Source: Asterionellopsis glacialis (lineage: Eukaryota > Bacillariophyta > Plagiogrammaphyceae > Rhaphoneidales > Asterionellopsidaceae). Taken from it: a stretch of DNA of 52,473 nucleotides. This document shows, in pieces, positions 20,978 through 32,673 of this stretch (positions within the stretch are counted from its first letter, which is position 1; every line of letters starts with the position of its first letter). The notes below the pieces were generated by a model that was not told the DNA's origin, made no database searches, and was given only the letters and a program-made list of their open reading frames with translations. Both the position numbers and the translations under genes were made by a program. The stretch lies in NCBI GenBank assembly GCA_014885115.2, contig WKLE02002653.1, forward strand, positions 1 to 52,473, in the 5' to 3' direction.

Positions 20978-21730
20978 TTAGCATGCATCACTAAGTTCTT
21001 TAATAATAATGGATTCGAGTTTTTGTTGCCATATTTTGTAACCTTCAGAGTTTAAATGAAGTTTATCGTCTGAAAAGTATTTTGGATCAGCATGGGCTTT
21101 CCCACCGAATAATGCCCCTGGTACATTTGCACTGTCACCACAAAACATGGTTATGCAGTCCAGGAAAATGATATTGTCGGCAAATTCATGCTTTTCGCAG
21201 GAACGTTGAAATGCCTTGGATAATTTTATATATTGCTTTCTGGAAGTATGATCATCCACAAGCCATGGTTCTAATTTCGGTCCAAGAAATATAAGTTTCC
21301 TTGTCCATGAGGAGGAGAGTGCACCACCACTACTACTTTGAGTGGTTGATACTTCCATAAAATACGAATTCAAGAGTGATTGGAACGATTTCAATGTGTC
21401 ATCTAGAGAAAACCCATTACCAATATCGTTCTCACCAGCACAGGCAACAAGCAGTAGTAGTCCTTCATTTGAAGACTTTTTCTCGTGATTGTTGCTTTTG
21501 TCGAATTTTCCATCATTAACTACTACTTGATTGACCATTGATTTCACGTATGGTACAATTTGATCTAATGTAGCTCCACTGTGACCACTTACGTGCACGG
21601 AAGGATCAAAAGAGGTATTTTGGTCTGCAGGTACAGTAGGTAACAATTCTATTGGCCACCGAGAGATATCGGAGTCTCCCACAAATGCTAGTTGGACCAA
21701 AGAAAAAGGTTTTGATCTTGAGGTGGACAT
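20978..21730 (-). CDS. SGNH-family hydrolase
   Basis: The 250-residue intronless frame has the SGNH blocks. Block I is AFVGDSDISRW with nucleophile Ser20, then a Gly in VSGHSGATLDQI, block III is GENDIG (Asn101) and block V is DKLHLNSEGY with Asp222 and His225. These enzymes are esterases, lipases or acyl-carbohydrate esterases. The substrate cannot be predicted. There is no signal peptide, so it is probably cytosolic. The length is normal for a single-domain member. It is convergent with the MPDU1-like gene, leaving about 220 bases between them. Confidence 0.82.
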   Translation of the reverse strand: MSTSRSKPFSLVQLAFVGDSDISRWPIELLPTVPADQNTSFDPSVHVSGHSGATLDQIVPYVKSMVNQVVVNDGKFDKSNNHEKKSSNEGLLLLVACAGENDIGNGFSLDDTLKSFQSLLNSYFMEVSTTQSSSGGALSSSWTRKLIFLGPKLEPWLVDDHTSRKQYIKLSKAFQRSCEKHEFADNIIFLDCITMFCGDSANVPGALFGGKAHADPKYFSDDKLHLNSEGYKIWQQKLESIIIKELSDAC

Positions 21731-22625
21731 TATTTTCGAAGGACAACCAACTTAATCTCTATCACGATGATTCTTTTTTATATTTTTTCTCAAAATTATT
21801 GATAGGATTTCAATCTTTAGTCACGATCGATGAATTCTATCGGGAAATTAAATTCAACTGTCTTTGTTCGTGGATTTGGCCATGGCGGATTTTCTTTTTG
21901 TCAGCAGTTTTGGCTTCCCTCACAACTTACAACTCTTTTCGCCTATTATTTTTTGGTATTTGGTCTCTGAGTGGCGAATGGCAGACGCAATATTTCTCCA
22001 GAAGCTGTATTTTCAGACTTTGGTAATCTACATACAACTATTTGGGTTAGAATTCAGAGACAAAAAATTGATTGGGTCTGAAGCAGGCGGGAGTACGCTA
22101 AATATATTCTACCTGCCTGTCACTATAATATTTCCAGATTTAAATTGAGGAAGACCGGCGGCAGTAGAGTAAAAGTTCCCTGGTATGAGAGACTTATGAC
22201 TTTTCAAAAATCACCCCTCGCAGGTATTTTTCGTTAAATAGACACTGAACTACAAGTGCCCCGATCGTACTTAATGTTCAATCGATGACTATGACTAACT
22301 CTTTCTCATTTTGATGCACCAAGGTACTCAAAATAACATTATAAAAATTTGCGGGGCATACAGGAAGGTGAAAACAGTCATCTGATAGAACTTTTGAATG
22401 ACTGCTTAGAAAAACAGCACTCTACTCAGTACTTACTCTCTCTACTAGAGGTATTTACAAACAGAGAACTTGTGGGTGTACCTGGGGTATTGGTATCGAA
22501 TTATCATACTCTAGCTATCGACCATCAAGACCGGCTGTGTTGCGAGAGGGCGTCGCAACAAACAAAATAAAAAGTGTCACAACCACGGCTTGAGACTTTA
22601 GTTCACATCGATATACTGTAGATGC
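21731..22625. other. Divergent spacer, no gene recognised
   Basis: The spacer separates two divergent SGNH-type genes and carries only short overlapping frames (21864-22148, 22349-22570) without recognisable motifs. Promoters of both genes should lie here. Confidence 0.4.
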
Positions 22626-23906
22626 ATGACCATGATGACTATTAGTAGTAGTCGCCATCGGAGTCTACCGTTGATCATCCTTTGTTCAGCTTTGGTGTTC
22701 ATTGTCATGTTAAGAATGCGATATTCATCGAATCCGTTGTCTTTTGGAAAACATTTGGTCGATAATCGACGCATGGACATTACTCGGAAACTCAAGGTAC
22801 TTTCTTTCGGGGGGGCGGCAGCTTACGAAAATGCTTCGGGAAAATCCAGTTACGCAACATTGCTTCGAGATGAAGATATAATTGAAAGATTAGACAATCT
22901 AGCGGGGGAAGATTCAAGTGCTTGGTGGCCCAGTATATGTTTACAAAGCATGGTGAAAGAAGCAGGTTTGGATGCGATAGAATACGATGTCATACTATTA
23001 GAATTCTCAATCTCAGGGGTCAAGGGATTGGAATTACTAATAGAGAGAATTCGTCGACGTTATCCTAGCGCGCTCCTTATTTACGTTGATGTTTACTCTA
23101 GTGAAAGTCCGGGTTATTCAAACTGTATTGGTCAAAAATGCAAAATAAGTGTAGACACGCAAATGGGACTTGAAGCCTTGGTAAATGCATATACCGGGTA
23201 TTTCCTTTCACTCCCTAGACCAACCGACCCGATGAACCATGGAGACTCTGCACCCTACTTTGTTGATGGTAATGGATATGAGTTGGGATTAACTGGTCAT
23301 GCTTGGATTGCGCAGCACATTAAACAACTTCTCGAACCATTAGTTCGAAGTGAATATAGTTTCCTTGGCATTCGAACGACAGAAGAATTATCAAATACCA
23401 ATCGTGAACCTGGAGACTGGATAGGAGGAGACTCATGTCAGAATTGGCTATCATCAGGCAACTTTAGTGAAAGCATACTAGAACTTCAGGGTGGCAATAT
23501 GTATGAATTCATCCCCACGAAGTTTGCATATGAGATAACAGTGGAGGGACATATGAGTCTCAATACGGAGAATTTTGAAGGAGATACACAATTATTGTTT
23601 ATCTTCATGACAAAAGAACAAAAATATCCCTTTTTAGACGTACGAATTGATGATGCACAATCTCCTATCACTGTTGATCCTTGGAATAAGCACTGGCACC
23701 ATAGACACGCCACGGCCATGCACTCTTTAGGTGTTGTCTCCCCAGGGAAGCATGAACTCGATTTTTGGACTAAACCAAGAGGAGAGACGTACTCGTACTG
23801 GTATCCATTTCGACTTGTAGGTGTTGTAACCTGTGTGGCTTGTCAGGCTCTCAACCATGATATTGGCGTGGCATGTAGAAGTAAAGGTTGTATTGACCTT
23901 CTGTAG
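22626..23906 (+). CDS. Type II membrane protein, SGNH-like
   Basis: The 426-residue intronless frame has one membrane segment near residues 14-29 preceded by basic residues, the layout of a type II Golgi or secretory protein. After it come LKVLSFGGAAAYENASG (in the place of an SGNH block I, but without the Gly-Asp-Ser), YDVILLEFSISG, LIYVDVYSS and GLTGHAWIAQHI, which may supply the terminal His. The C-terminal half is beta-rich, with paired Cys (CVACQ) near the end. The arrangement resembles lumenal SGNH-like proteins, possibly with altered catalysis. The SGNH assignment is tentative; the membrane topology is clearer. A nearby ATG at 22635 could also be used. Confidence 0.6.
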   Translation: MTMMTISSSRHRSLPLIILCSALVFIVMLRMRYSSNPLSFGKHLVDNRRMDITRKLKVLSFGGAAAYENASGKSSYATLLRDEDIIERLDNLAGEDSSAWWPSICLQSMVKEAGLDAIEYDVILLEFSISGVKGLELLIERIRRRYPSALLIYVDVYSSESPGYSNCIGQKCKISVDTQMGLEALVNAYTGYFLSLPRPTDPMNHGDSAPYFVDGNGYELGLTGHAWIAQHIKQLLEPLVRSEYSFLGIRTTEELSNTNREPGDWIGGDSCQNWLSSGNFSESILELQGGNMYEFIPTKFAYEITVEGHMSLNTENFEGDTQLLFIFMTKEQKYPFLDVRIDDAQSPITVDPWNKHWHHRHATAMHSLGVVSPGKHELDFWTKPRGETYSYWYPFRLVGVVTCVACQALNHDIGVACRSKGCIDLL

Positions 23907-24131
23907 TGCGTTGAAGAACAATTTTAGGCGAAGCTATAATGCATATTTAGAATAATTGTAATAGAGATGCATATTTTAAAAATTAACTAGTTGAGATCAA
24001 TAAAATTTTGAGAAGTTTGGATTATCGAAGGAAATAGGTAGAAGATGTTACGGTTCATCCCTCTAAAGATACAGATCTACAGCGACGAAGTAATAGTTTG
24101 AGCTTTGATGATGTTTCAACTGCATGCAATG

Positions 24132-26189
24132 TTATGCATTCTCTACATAAATGAAACAAGCGATTATGTACCGTATCCCACCTTGTAGCTGCTTTCCTGC
24201 ATGGACTAATTCTCCTTTAAAACTGACTATTCCACCTACATCAGTCTTTATGGCTTCACCTATTTTGGCAAAATAAGTACCTCCACCTTGGTATCCTTCA
24301 AGTCCATTCATTGCTATCGTAAGAGAATACACTGATTGATCATTATGAAGTGGTAGTCGTCTTTGACCCGACGCAGAATCATACTTGACAAAGAAAGCAT
24401 CAAATATCCGTAACCGCCCACTCGGATTGAATTGCTGCTGTAATGCTGGGAAAATGCATCGTTCGAGTTCTGCATTGAACCAGTCAAGGACCAACGGCAT
24501 CTGGTAGATTGGCACATCAGTAGTGGGGATGGCGAAATGACGTGATGTAGTCCAACCTCCGGTTTTACTCTGGTACTTTTCTGCCAACTCAATCATTTGG
24601 GCACATTCATCCTTCCGTAATAGACCATCAATAGTGAATGCATCACCATCGAGCCCGTCGATTTTACGGAAAGTGAAAGGCGTACTCTTACAAGCACCGA
24701 CTTCATCGGTGCTACCATCTGAGTTGTTTTGATAATAGGCTTTTGTCTCTGCCAATGCTTGCTGTATGGCAAGATCACCAGGTAAGATGGCTTCTGCTTC
24801 TTCAAGAAAGGATTCACGAGAGCAAAAGTCACCCATCCAACCAGCCACACGAGCTCTATGTAACAAAATTTTGGGATCAGAAGGATTTCGCCGAAGCATC
24901 AAGTTGCAGATAAAAAAGGAATCATCATGACGTTGTTGTGCCTTTGCCAAACCCAAAAGCCGACCCAAAGTTGCATTGGAAATATCATCTATCAACACCT
25001 CTTTTTCATCCGTTTCCTCTTGTTGATATCGTTCCAAGATACACCGTTCACATGTACAATACGAAATACCACGCAATGCCAACTCCTCTGTCCTTGTTTC
25101 TAAATCATCTTCTGTATCAATCAGTGATATAGTTGTAGTACTTTCCTCCTCCTCCTTAGTAGTAGTAATGGAAGAAGAAGTCTCCTCAAACTCTGACTTT
25201 GACAGTTTTTGTAAGGTTATATCAAAGCAACTAATATCATTGTGTTTGAATCTACCATCTTGTACCAAAATTTCATGATTTGGTACACATGAATGTTCAA
25301 TTGTTGAATAAAATTCAGGTGAAAGCAGTGTTGAACATTTCAATGACGGAAAGTAGTAATCTGGCTCATCCATCAAGTGAACAATATCAACAACCGTTGT
25401 TGAAGCTTCATCATTGCTACTACGTTCATCATCATCTTCTTCTTCAAACTCCCACATGGAACGTGCTTGCTTTAAAAGTGGATGATCTTCAGTCCATTCG
25501 TTTGATTTGGTAACATCGCGACAAAGATTTGACCATATAGATGGAATTTCAATAATAATTCTTCGTTGATTGACAGATGCAAGGAGGCACCCCCATTCTT
25601 TTCTAGAAAGGGCATTGCAATTAGGATTTTGAATGATATCATTATGAGTATCAGAATTTTCTGCGGACAATATTTGAAGAAGAAGTTCGTACGATGAATC
25701 TACAATCGTACCATCTTCACCATCATCGTATATGTGTTTATCTTCGTCTTGTTCCGAATGTGTTGGTGTTATAGTTGTAAGCCATTCATCTTCAAACGTA
25801 GGTCTTTGTGTTGCGCATTGAATCACCATTAGCGTGAGTGACAACATCAACGTCGAGTATACTTCTGGATTACCACTTTCAATGGCCAATACTTTGAATT
25901 GATAAAGAGGATGATCCTCTGAGTACCGTCCAACACACAAACGTTCATGATAAAGAGTATTTTTATCATTCGAACAACACTCGGGGCTACAGTAGGAGGC
26001 ACCACACCCAAAACTACAATGACAAAATGTATCATTGTTGTTGTTGTTGTTGTTCATGGACGTATCATGATCGTCGGTACACGTAGTAGTGGTGATTAGG
26101 AATTGTTTGCCACAAAAGGAACACTGTTTCTCATCCGCGACTTGTTGCCGACTAAACGGATCTGATTCCCAAATCAATAATGGCAACAT
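24132..26189 (-). CDS. SET/MYND-prolyl-4-hydroxylase-type fusion protein
   Basis: The 685-residue intronless frame combines three parts. Residues about 23-85 form a MYND-type finger (CSFC, CHC, YCSPEC, then HERLC) with an Asn repeat inside. Residues about 270-385 contain SET-like C-terminal marks, IEHSCVPN at 298-304 and a CTCERC post-SET cluster at 378-383, as in SMYD lysine methyltransferases. A helical TPR-like stretch follows at 405-485. Residues about 505-685 are a 2-oxoglutarate/Fe(II) oxygenase of the prolyl 4-hydroxylase type: iron ligands His615 and Asp617 (HND) and His663, with Arg673 for 2-oxoglutarate. Acidic inserts split the SET region, so methyltransferase activity is doubtful. 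The oxygenase looks complete. No targeting signal is apparent. Confidence 0.78.
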   Translation of the reverse strand: MLPLLIWESDPFSRQQVADEKQCSFCGKQFLITTTTCTDDHDTSMNNNNNNNDTFCHCSFGCGASYCSPECCSNDKNTLYHERLCVGRYSEDHPLYQFKVLAIESGNPEVYSTLMLSLTLMVIQCATQRPTFEDEWLTTITPTHSEQDEDKHIYDDGEDGTIVDSSYELLLQILSAENSDTHNDIIQNPNCNALSRKEWGCLLASVNQRRIIIEIPSIWSNLCRDVTKSNEWTEDHPLLKQARSMWEFEEEDDDERSSNDEASTTVVDIVHLMDEPDYYFPSLKCSTLLSPEFYSTIEHSCVPNHEILVQDGRFKHNDISCFDITLQKLSKSEFEETSSSITTTKEEEESTTTISLIDTEDDLETRTEELALRGISYCTCERCILERYQQEETDEKEVLIDDISNATLGRLLGLAKAQQRHDDSFFICNLMLRRNPSDPKILLHRARVAGWMGDFCSRESFLEEAEAILPGDLAIQQALAETKAYYQNNSDGSTDEVGACKSTPFTFRKIDGLDGDAFTIDGLLRKDECAQMIELAEKYQSKTGGWTTSRHFAIPTTDVPIYQMPLVLDWFNAELERCIFPALQQQFNPSGRLRIFDAFFVKYDSASGQRRLPLHNDQSVYSLTIAMNGLEGYQGGGTYFAKIGEAIKTDVGGIVSFKGELVHAGKQLQGGIRYIIACFIYVENA

Positions 26190-26938
26190 ACTGTATCAGA
26201 ATTGCGTCGTTTGTTTGTAGTCGTTCTGGTTGGAAGATTGAATGACTTGCCGACCAAAACACATCAACATTGCAAAACTTCTTCAGGAACTCGCCTTCAC
26301 AAAAAATAATGATAATACTCCTATGATATTTACCATCGACGATGAACGATGACAGAACAATTTATTTTTTATGTAAGTTCTTTAAGTGGAAGGAAGGATG
26401 GACGCAATTTCAAAATGTCTAATGTACATTTATTTATATATTGAACCAACGTCGAGTAGATATTTGAAAAGATTAAAAACGACTTTTTAAAAAAAAATAT
26501 TCTCTCTAGGTCGGTGCGTGCATGGTCAGGACGGCTCTTTCACTCCTATTCATTCTGTATTCGCCCGAAAAACTTCATAGTCGCGCCAAAAAATCTCAAA
26601 AGGAGATTCTTGTTCGAAAACTCTAGTAGCTACTACACTGGTAGCTGGTGAGGACGAAGTACAAACGGCTATTAGAGGTCTACAGAAATCTACATACGAT
26701 TAAGTACATACTAAAATAGTTTCAAAACTTGTACATACTGTTTCAACGGTGATGCTACCTTAGTTGGATATTAAAGGAACTCCGCCAAAAAATGTGTCAT
26801 CGTCTTCACGTCGGCTTTGCTCGGTGGGAATATAAGAGGGGCGTCGCGTGAGACTCTCCTCCGCAAGCTAGCGGAGAAGGAAGAACTAGGAACTCTAGTC
26901 TAGAGGTCCTAGCTAGGGGGAAGACACAATAACATACA
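26190..26938. other. Divergent promoter spacer upstream of the ISWI gene
   Basis: This spacer lies between the leftward SET/oxygenase gene and the rightward ISWI gene. It has an A-rich run near 26490 and, in the last 100 bases, CTCTAGTCTAGAGGTCCTAG-type palindromic words directly before the ISWI ATG at 26939. No gene is recognised. Confidence 0.45.
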
Positions 26939-29900
26939 ATGACAAGCGTCGACGAAAAGGAAAGTAAAGATCCTCCAACTGGTGATACTGATGCCATGGA
27001 GGTTGTCCCTTCCAAGGAACACGAGGAGAAAGACGACGATGAAGGTTCCGATGTCGAGATAGAAGGTACGTGTTCAACAAATGTGAAGCATTAGTAGACA
27101 TGATAAATCATGGAGTTTTTGGCTGAAAAAGGCAAGCTGTTTTGTGTTGTGAAAAAAAGGCGCGCGATTGGTACCTACTAATTAGCCTCAGAGGAGTCCG
27201 TATCCCATGTTACAAGCTAAAGAGCCGTATTTGAGAATCCTTCTAGTGCAAATCTTATTCATAATGCGTTGATGCACCTCCTGACAGGTTTGGACCTTGA
27301 TGACGATGAGGAAGGTGAAGAGGAGAAAGACGAGGGGAGTAACGGTGAGAGCATGCAAGTCGATGAAACCACTTCTGAAAATGATGACGACGAAAAGACA
27401 AATGCACTCCAAAAGCAAGAAATTGAAGAGCTTGAGGAAGCACGGAAGGAACGGATGGAACTTATGGCAGCTGAACAAACCAAGATTGCACTAGGTAATC
27501 AGGGTGCTGCGACCAAAGAAGATCGATTACGTTATCTCTTGGCACAGTCAGATGTATTTGCTCACTTTCTAGCTGGATCTGTCGCGGCCAGTAGTAAGAA
27601 GAAAGGTAAGGGTAAAAAGTCTCACCGTGGACGTATGACAGAAGCCGAAGAGGATGCACAACTTTTAAAGTCAGCTCAATCCAAACGTCGGACTATCCGT
27701 CTTGATAAGCAACCCTCCAATCTTGCATCACATTGTAAAATGCATGGATACCAATTGGAGGGATTGAACTGGATGATTAAATTACATGATCACGGTATCA
27801 ACGGTATTTTGGCGGATGAGATGGGACTGGGTAAAACTTTACAAACTATATCGCTCTTGGCATACCTACGAGAAAGTCGTGGTGTGAAGGGTCCACATTT
27901 AGTTATTGTCCCCAAAAGTGTTGTTGGTAATTGGATTCGTGAATTCAAAATGTGGTGTCCATCTATCCGTGTTGTTCGTATGGGGGGTGGTAAGGAAGAG
28001 CGAACTAAGATTGTCACACAAGAGCTCCCCAAGGACCCACGTACCGGCAAACATAAGTTCGATGTCCTTGTGAGTTCCTATGAAGGTGTGTTAAAAGAAA
28101 AGGGTAAACTATCACAAATTGATTGGAAGTATTTGATTATTGATGAAGCGCATCGTATTAAGAATGAAAATTCATCCTTGAGTAAGGTAGTCCGTATTAT
28201 GAGGACTGAATTTCGTATTCTAATTACAGGTACACCACTTCAAAATAATCTTCATGAACTCTGGGCACTCCTCAACTTTTTATTACCAGATATCTTTGGT
28301 GATGCAGAACAATTCGATGAGTGGTTTAGTCTCTCAGATGATCAAGGACAAGAAAATGTAATTAAGAAATTACATACTGTCTTGAGACCCTTCATGTTGC
28401 GGCGTGTCAAGAAGGATGTAAGTTTTATCGAGGAACACCACCTTTCGATATCTTGTCGAAGATTTTTGATCTTGAACTTATCTCTGTGTTCCTCATTGTT
28501 TCTTTTTCATTATATGATTGTCATAGGTTGCACATTCTCTTCCTCCCAAAAAGGAAACCAAGTTGTATATTGGTCTCACCAAAATGCAGCAGGAATGGTA
28601 TACTCGTGTTCTTCGCAAAGATGCCTTTGAACTCAACAGTTTGGGTGGACCTGATCGTGTCCGACTTCTCAATATTTTAATGCAACTTCGTAAGGTGTGC
28701 AACCATCCCTACCTTTTTGATGGTGCGGAGGAGGGACCACCCTACACAGATGGACCGCATTTATGGGAAAACAGTGGAAAAATGATGCTCCTCTCCAAAC
28801 TTTTGCCCAAACTCAAGGCGAAAGGGTCACGCATTTTAATCTTTAGTCAAATGACACGTATCCTAGATATATTGGAAGATTACTTTCGACTTGTGGGACA
28901 TCAGTACTGCCGTATTGATGGTAATACGGATGGTGAAAAGCGTGACTCTCAAATCTTGGACTTTAATTCGGAAGGGTCGTCGAAATTTGCCTTTTTGTTG
29001 AGTACCCGTGCTGGAGGGCTGGGCATTAACCTTGCAACTGCTGATATTGTGATTCTGTACGATAGTGATTGGAACCCTCAAGTCGATTTGCAGGCTATTG
29101 ATCGTGCTCACCGTATTGGACAGAAAAAACCGGTACAAGTGTTCCGATTCGTCACAGAGGGGACTGTGGAAGAAAAGATCATTGAAAGGGCAGATCGAAA
29201 ATTGTTTTTGGATGCAGCTGTGATTCAACAGGGTCGTCTCGCAGAGCAGAATACATCATTAGAAAAGGATGAGGTAATGAAGATGGTGCGATTTGGTGCT
29301 GATATGATTATGCAAGGTAAAGGAGGTACATACACAGACGAGGATATCGATGCCCTCATTGCCAAGGGAGAAGAAAAAACAAGTGCCATACAAGCCAAGT
29401 TGGAAACAGATGCCAAGCATAACTTGGCAAACTTTTCTTTGATTTCAGAGGACGACACTGGCATGGATATTTTGCAGTTCGATGGAAAGAGTTACCGCGA
29501 TCAAGATAAAAAGAGTGCTGGAAATTTTATTAACTTACCTCAACGTGAACGTAAACGCAATTATGACGTCAATGAATACTTCCGTGAGACAATGCAGACG
29601 GGTGGTGGTACCTCAACTGGCATGAAAGCACATGCTGCTGATGCTGCTACGAAAAAGAGGCGGAAGGGTCCTGCAATTCACGACTTTCAGTTATTCGACA
29701 AAGATCGTCTCTCAGCGTTGACGGAGAAGGATCGTTCTTTGGCTGAAAAGAAAGAGGAACAGCTAAATATCATCAAAGAACTCCGCATTAAGGCCAAATC
29801 GGCACCCTCCCTGCAAAGTGGTCGTGCACCACCTGGAACAAGTGCGGAAGACCTTATGAATACAGCAATTCAAATGGAAAAGAATTTGAACGAGTACAAC

Positions 29901-30659
29901 TTGACACAGGAAGAAACCGCCGAAAAGGAGCGGTTATTAGGAGAAGGATTCCCAGACTGGTCCAAGAAGGACTTCAAGTCTTTCTGTTCAAGTTTGGAAA
30001 GGCATGGCCGGTATGATGTAAATAGCATTGTTCGTGATGTGACTAGTGAATGCGCCAAGGAGGAGATGGAAGTGAAGAGGTATTTTGTTGCTTTCTGGAC
30101 CAACTATCAAAGGATTAGTGGTTGGGAGAAAATCATCGAGCGCATTGAGAAGGGCGAGAAAAAGATTCTTCGTCTCCGTCAGATTAGAGATGCCATCCAA
30201 GAAAAGGTAGAGCGTCACCTCGAAGAAGTCTTTGGTCCCTACTACTGGGATATCGAGGATGGTAAAGAACGTCGAAAAGATATTCCCACAGCACATGAGC
30301 TTCTTCAGAAATCATGGCCTAGGATGAGGATATACTATGGCTCAGGGTCTAGGGGAAGGTCTTATCAGGAGGAGGAAGATGCATTTCTTATTTGTATGAT
30401 GCATCGACATGGGTATGGGGCCTCGGAACGTATCCGCATGGAAATAAGAAGAGCTTGGCAATTCCGATTTGATTGGTACTTCAAATCTCGAAATGCTCAA
30501 GAAATCCAAAAGCGATGTGATGTTCTTGTGAAGATTGTCGAACGTGAGAACGAAGAAGTGCGGAAAAAAGAACAAGAAGAAGAGCGTAAGCGATTGGCCG
30601 AAGAGAGACAGGCACAGGCCCACCAGGCTCTGGCTCAAGCTCAAGCTGCTCAAACGTGA
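26939..30659 (+). CDS. ISWI-family chromatin-remodelling ATPase
   Basis: Exons 26939-27065, 27288-28417 and 28527-30659 join in frame through GT-AG introns of 222 and 109 nt, giving 1129 residues, the usual ISWI size. An acidic N-terminus leads to the SNF2 ATPase: LADEMGLGKTLQTISLLAYL as motif I, DEAH in motif II and ITGTPLQNNLHELWALLNFL. The second RecA lobe has QMTRILDILEDYF, STRAGGLGINLATAD and IDRAHRIGQ. The C-terminal HAND-SANT-SLIDE module follows: FPDWSKKDFKSFCSSLERHG is the SANT start, and YQEEEDAFLICMMHRHGYG is in SLIDE. The protein slides nucleosomes using ATP in the nucleus. A Gln/Ala-rich tail ends it. The second intron lies between RVKKD and VAHSL, within a conserved ISWI stretch, which confirms the join. 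Confidence 0.95.
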
Positions 30660-30851
30660 ACGGGAGAGCAAGCATATTGGTTTGGGATACAAGCAAATTA
30701 GTACGAAGAATTCTTAGCTCCATTTGGTTAACCTTTATAATTCGTGAAATTGCAAGGGGTCAAATACAACTCAATTGATATTGCTATGTTTATTAAACTC
30801 TTATCTTGCTTACTGGAAGCCGAGAAGCGAGCGACTCATGTATTTCCTCTT

Positions 30852-32091
30852 CTACCATCTATCTTGATATCCCCATTCCCTTTCTCGTTGCAATTGTTGA
30901 GGTGATTTTTTGTATTTCTCATTTATTGCCATTGCTCCGAACAGAGCTCCAACTAAACCAAAATATCCACCTGTAATTGCAGCACTGCACAAGGAATTGA
31001 GATGGAAAAGAAGACAGAAATATGTTAGCTACCATCTGAAGACAAGCATGGCAATCAAGGACCAGTATTCTTGAAGTCAGCTTTACTCACCGTTGCATTG
31101 GTGTGATGCGGTAGTAATTTGGTGGGACATGGTGACCGCCATAAAATCTTTGGAATGTTTCATAACCCCCTCCAAGCATAATTAAATAGAAAATAGGATT
31201 TGAAATCATACCCTCGTAAATCATTGTTCCGCCTATGCCCAGTCCTACAACGCCAGCATATGGGCTTAGTGCTCCGCAGATCCGCCCTCCGTCCATCATA
31301 CCCAATGGCATCAAATTAAATAAGTTAATCATGAAACCAAAGTCAGCAAGTGCAAATAACAATTGTGAATCAGTCGAATGAGCACCAATAGCGACAGCTG
31401 CTGCACCTGCACTTCCCAAAACGGGTCCACCAAAGGCTACAAGAGCATCCTCCCATGCATCAGCAGGACGACGTTTCATTGCAACAGTTGCCCCCAAGAA
31501 CGGGACAAAGACCATTGGTGAAAAGGGTATTCCTCGTTGGTGCATCACCATGGCATGCCCACATTCGTGAACTAAAATCAAACCAACCATTCCCACAGCG
31601 TAGGGCCATCCAAAGAAGATACTGTAGGTACCGACTGTCACCAACATGCTTCCCAAACTAGCCAATTTCGTAACTTTGAGTGCTCCTAAAAGATATTTCC
31701 CCTTTCCCCAGAGAACAAGTGCACCTGTTCCAACCATTCCTAAACCAGTTCTTAGACGATTCCCGCCACCACCGCCTCCTCCTCGAGGATAGTTGTTGTT
31801 GTTGTTGTTGGAATAGGCTTGAATGGCAGTGAGATGAACTCCTATTGGCAAGGGGAAAATGTTGTGGTTTCGAGGAGATGAAATAACTCCACCTTGACCT
31901 AACGTATGAGAAGCCGGTCGTCTTGATGCTGCCCTCATCCAAGTTCTATTTGTTGTACTAGGAAGACTTGAGTACAACCTTGTAATATTCATAGTCTGAT
32001 TCTGAGAACATTGGAAACGTAGTATAGGTGGAGACGCAACAAAACTTCCTCGAGTAATTTGGATTCGAAGTCCATTGGCCATCCGAAACAT
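30852..32091 (-). CDS. M50 site-2-type metalloprotease
   Basis: Exons 32091-31091 and 30984-30852 are joined across a 106-nt intron (GTGAGT...GTGCAG) in phase 2, giving 377 residues. The zinc motif is HECGH at 175-179 inside a hydrophobic helix. The third ligand motif is NLMPLGMMDGGR (DGG at 267-269). Several membrane helices surround these, as in intramembrane site-2 proteases. The N-terminus is rich in Arg/Ser/Thr with few acids and a Gly/Asn linker, so import into mitochondria or plastids is likely; which one is unclear. The short second exon adds a Gly-rich helix (GGYFGLVGALFGAMA) and a polar tail. Substrates are unknown. The gene is convergent with the ISWI gene. Confidence 0.85.
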
Positions 32092-32673
32092 GTTGTCAAT
32101 TTTTTTAAATCTAATCTCTATATTTCAACAATGCTCTCTCTATGATACCTCTTTCTTTTAAAAGTATTCCTAGTCACAAACGGTGCATCAATAACAGTTA
32201 AACTGTTCAACGTGAGAGGTCAGCGACGCGATGTCAACGCAGCATCACCGAAGATTCTCAAAGGTCAAAGGCGAACATGCAGAGATGCCAATGATAGATA
32301 ATTAACCCTAGTTCTAAATAATTTGTAGACATTCACACTAACCGAACAAAATTCAAACAAGGAAAACCAAAGTTGCTCCTGACCTACATGGCCATGATGT
32401 ATTCTTTTGATTACAGCACAACAAAAGACCACTTAACTTACTTTGACGCGCTCCTTTATTTTTACTTTGGGACTAGCAGTCGAGTTCCAAACTAAAATTT
32501 ACTCTGACCTCTAAAATCATCAATATGACGATTGAAAAAGAAAGTTAAGATAAAGAAAAAGGGACTTCATAGTCCTTGGATCGCTCAGTACCTACTCTTG
32601 GATTATGACATACTCATTATGTAGCCTTATTATTGCATCAGAGAGAACTAATACGATGATATTATGTCATTAT
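32092..32673. other. Tandem-gene spacer, no gene recognised
   Basis: This AT-rich spacer lies between two leftward genes. It holds the promoter of the M50 protease and the 3' end of the helicase-associated-domain gene. No motif or frame of note was seen. Confidence 0.45.

Noticed and set aside
27188..27483. Minus frames opposite the ISWI gene
   Set aside because: They are antisense shadows of the acidic N-terminal exon.
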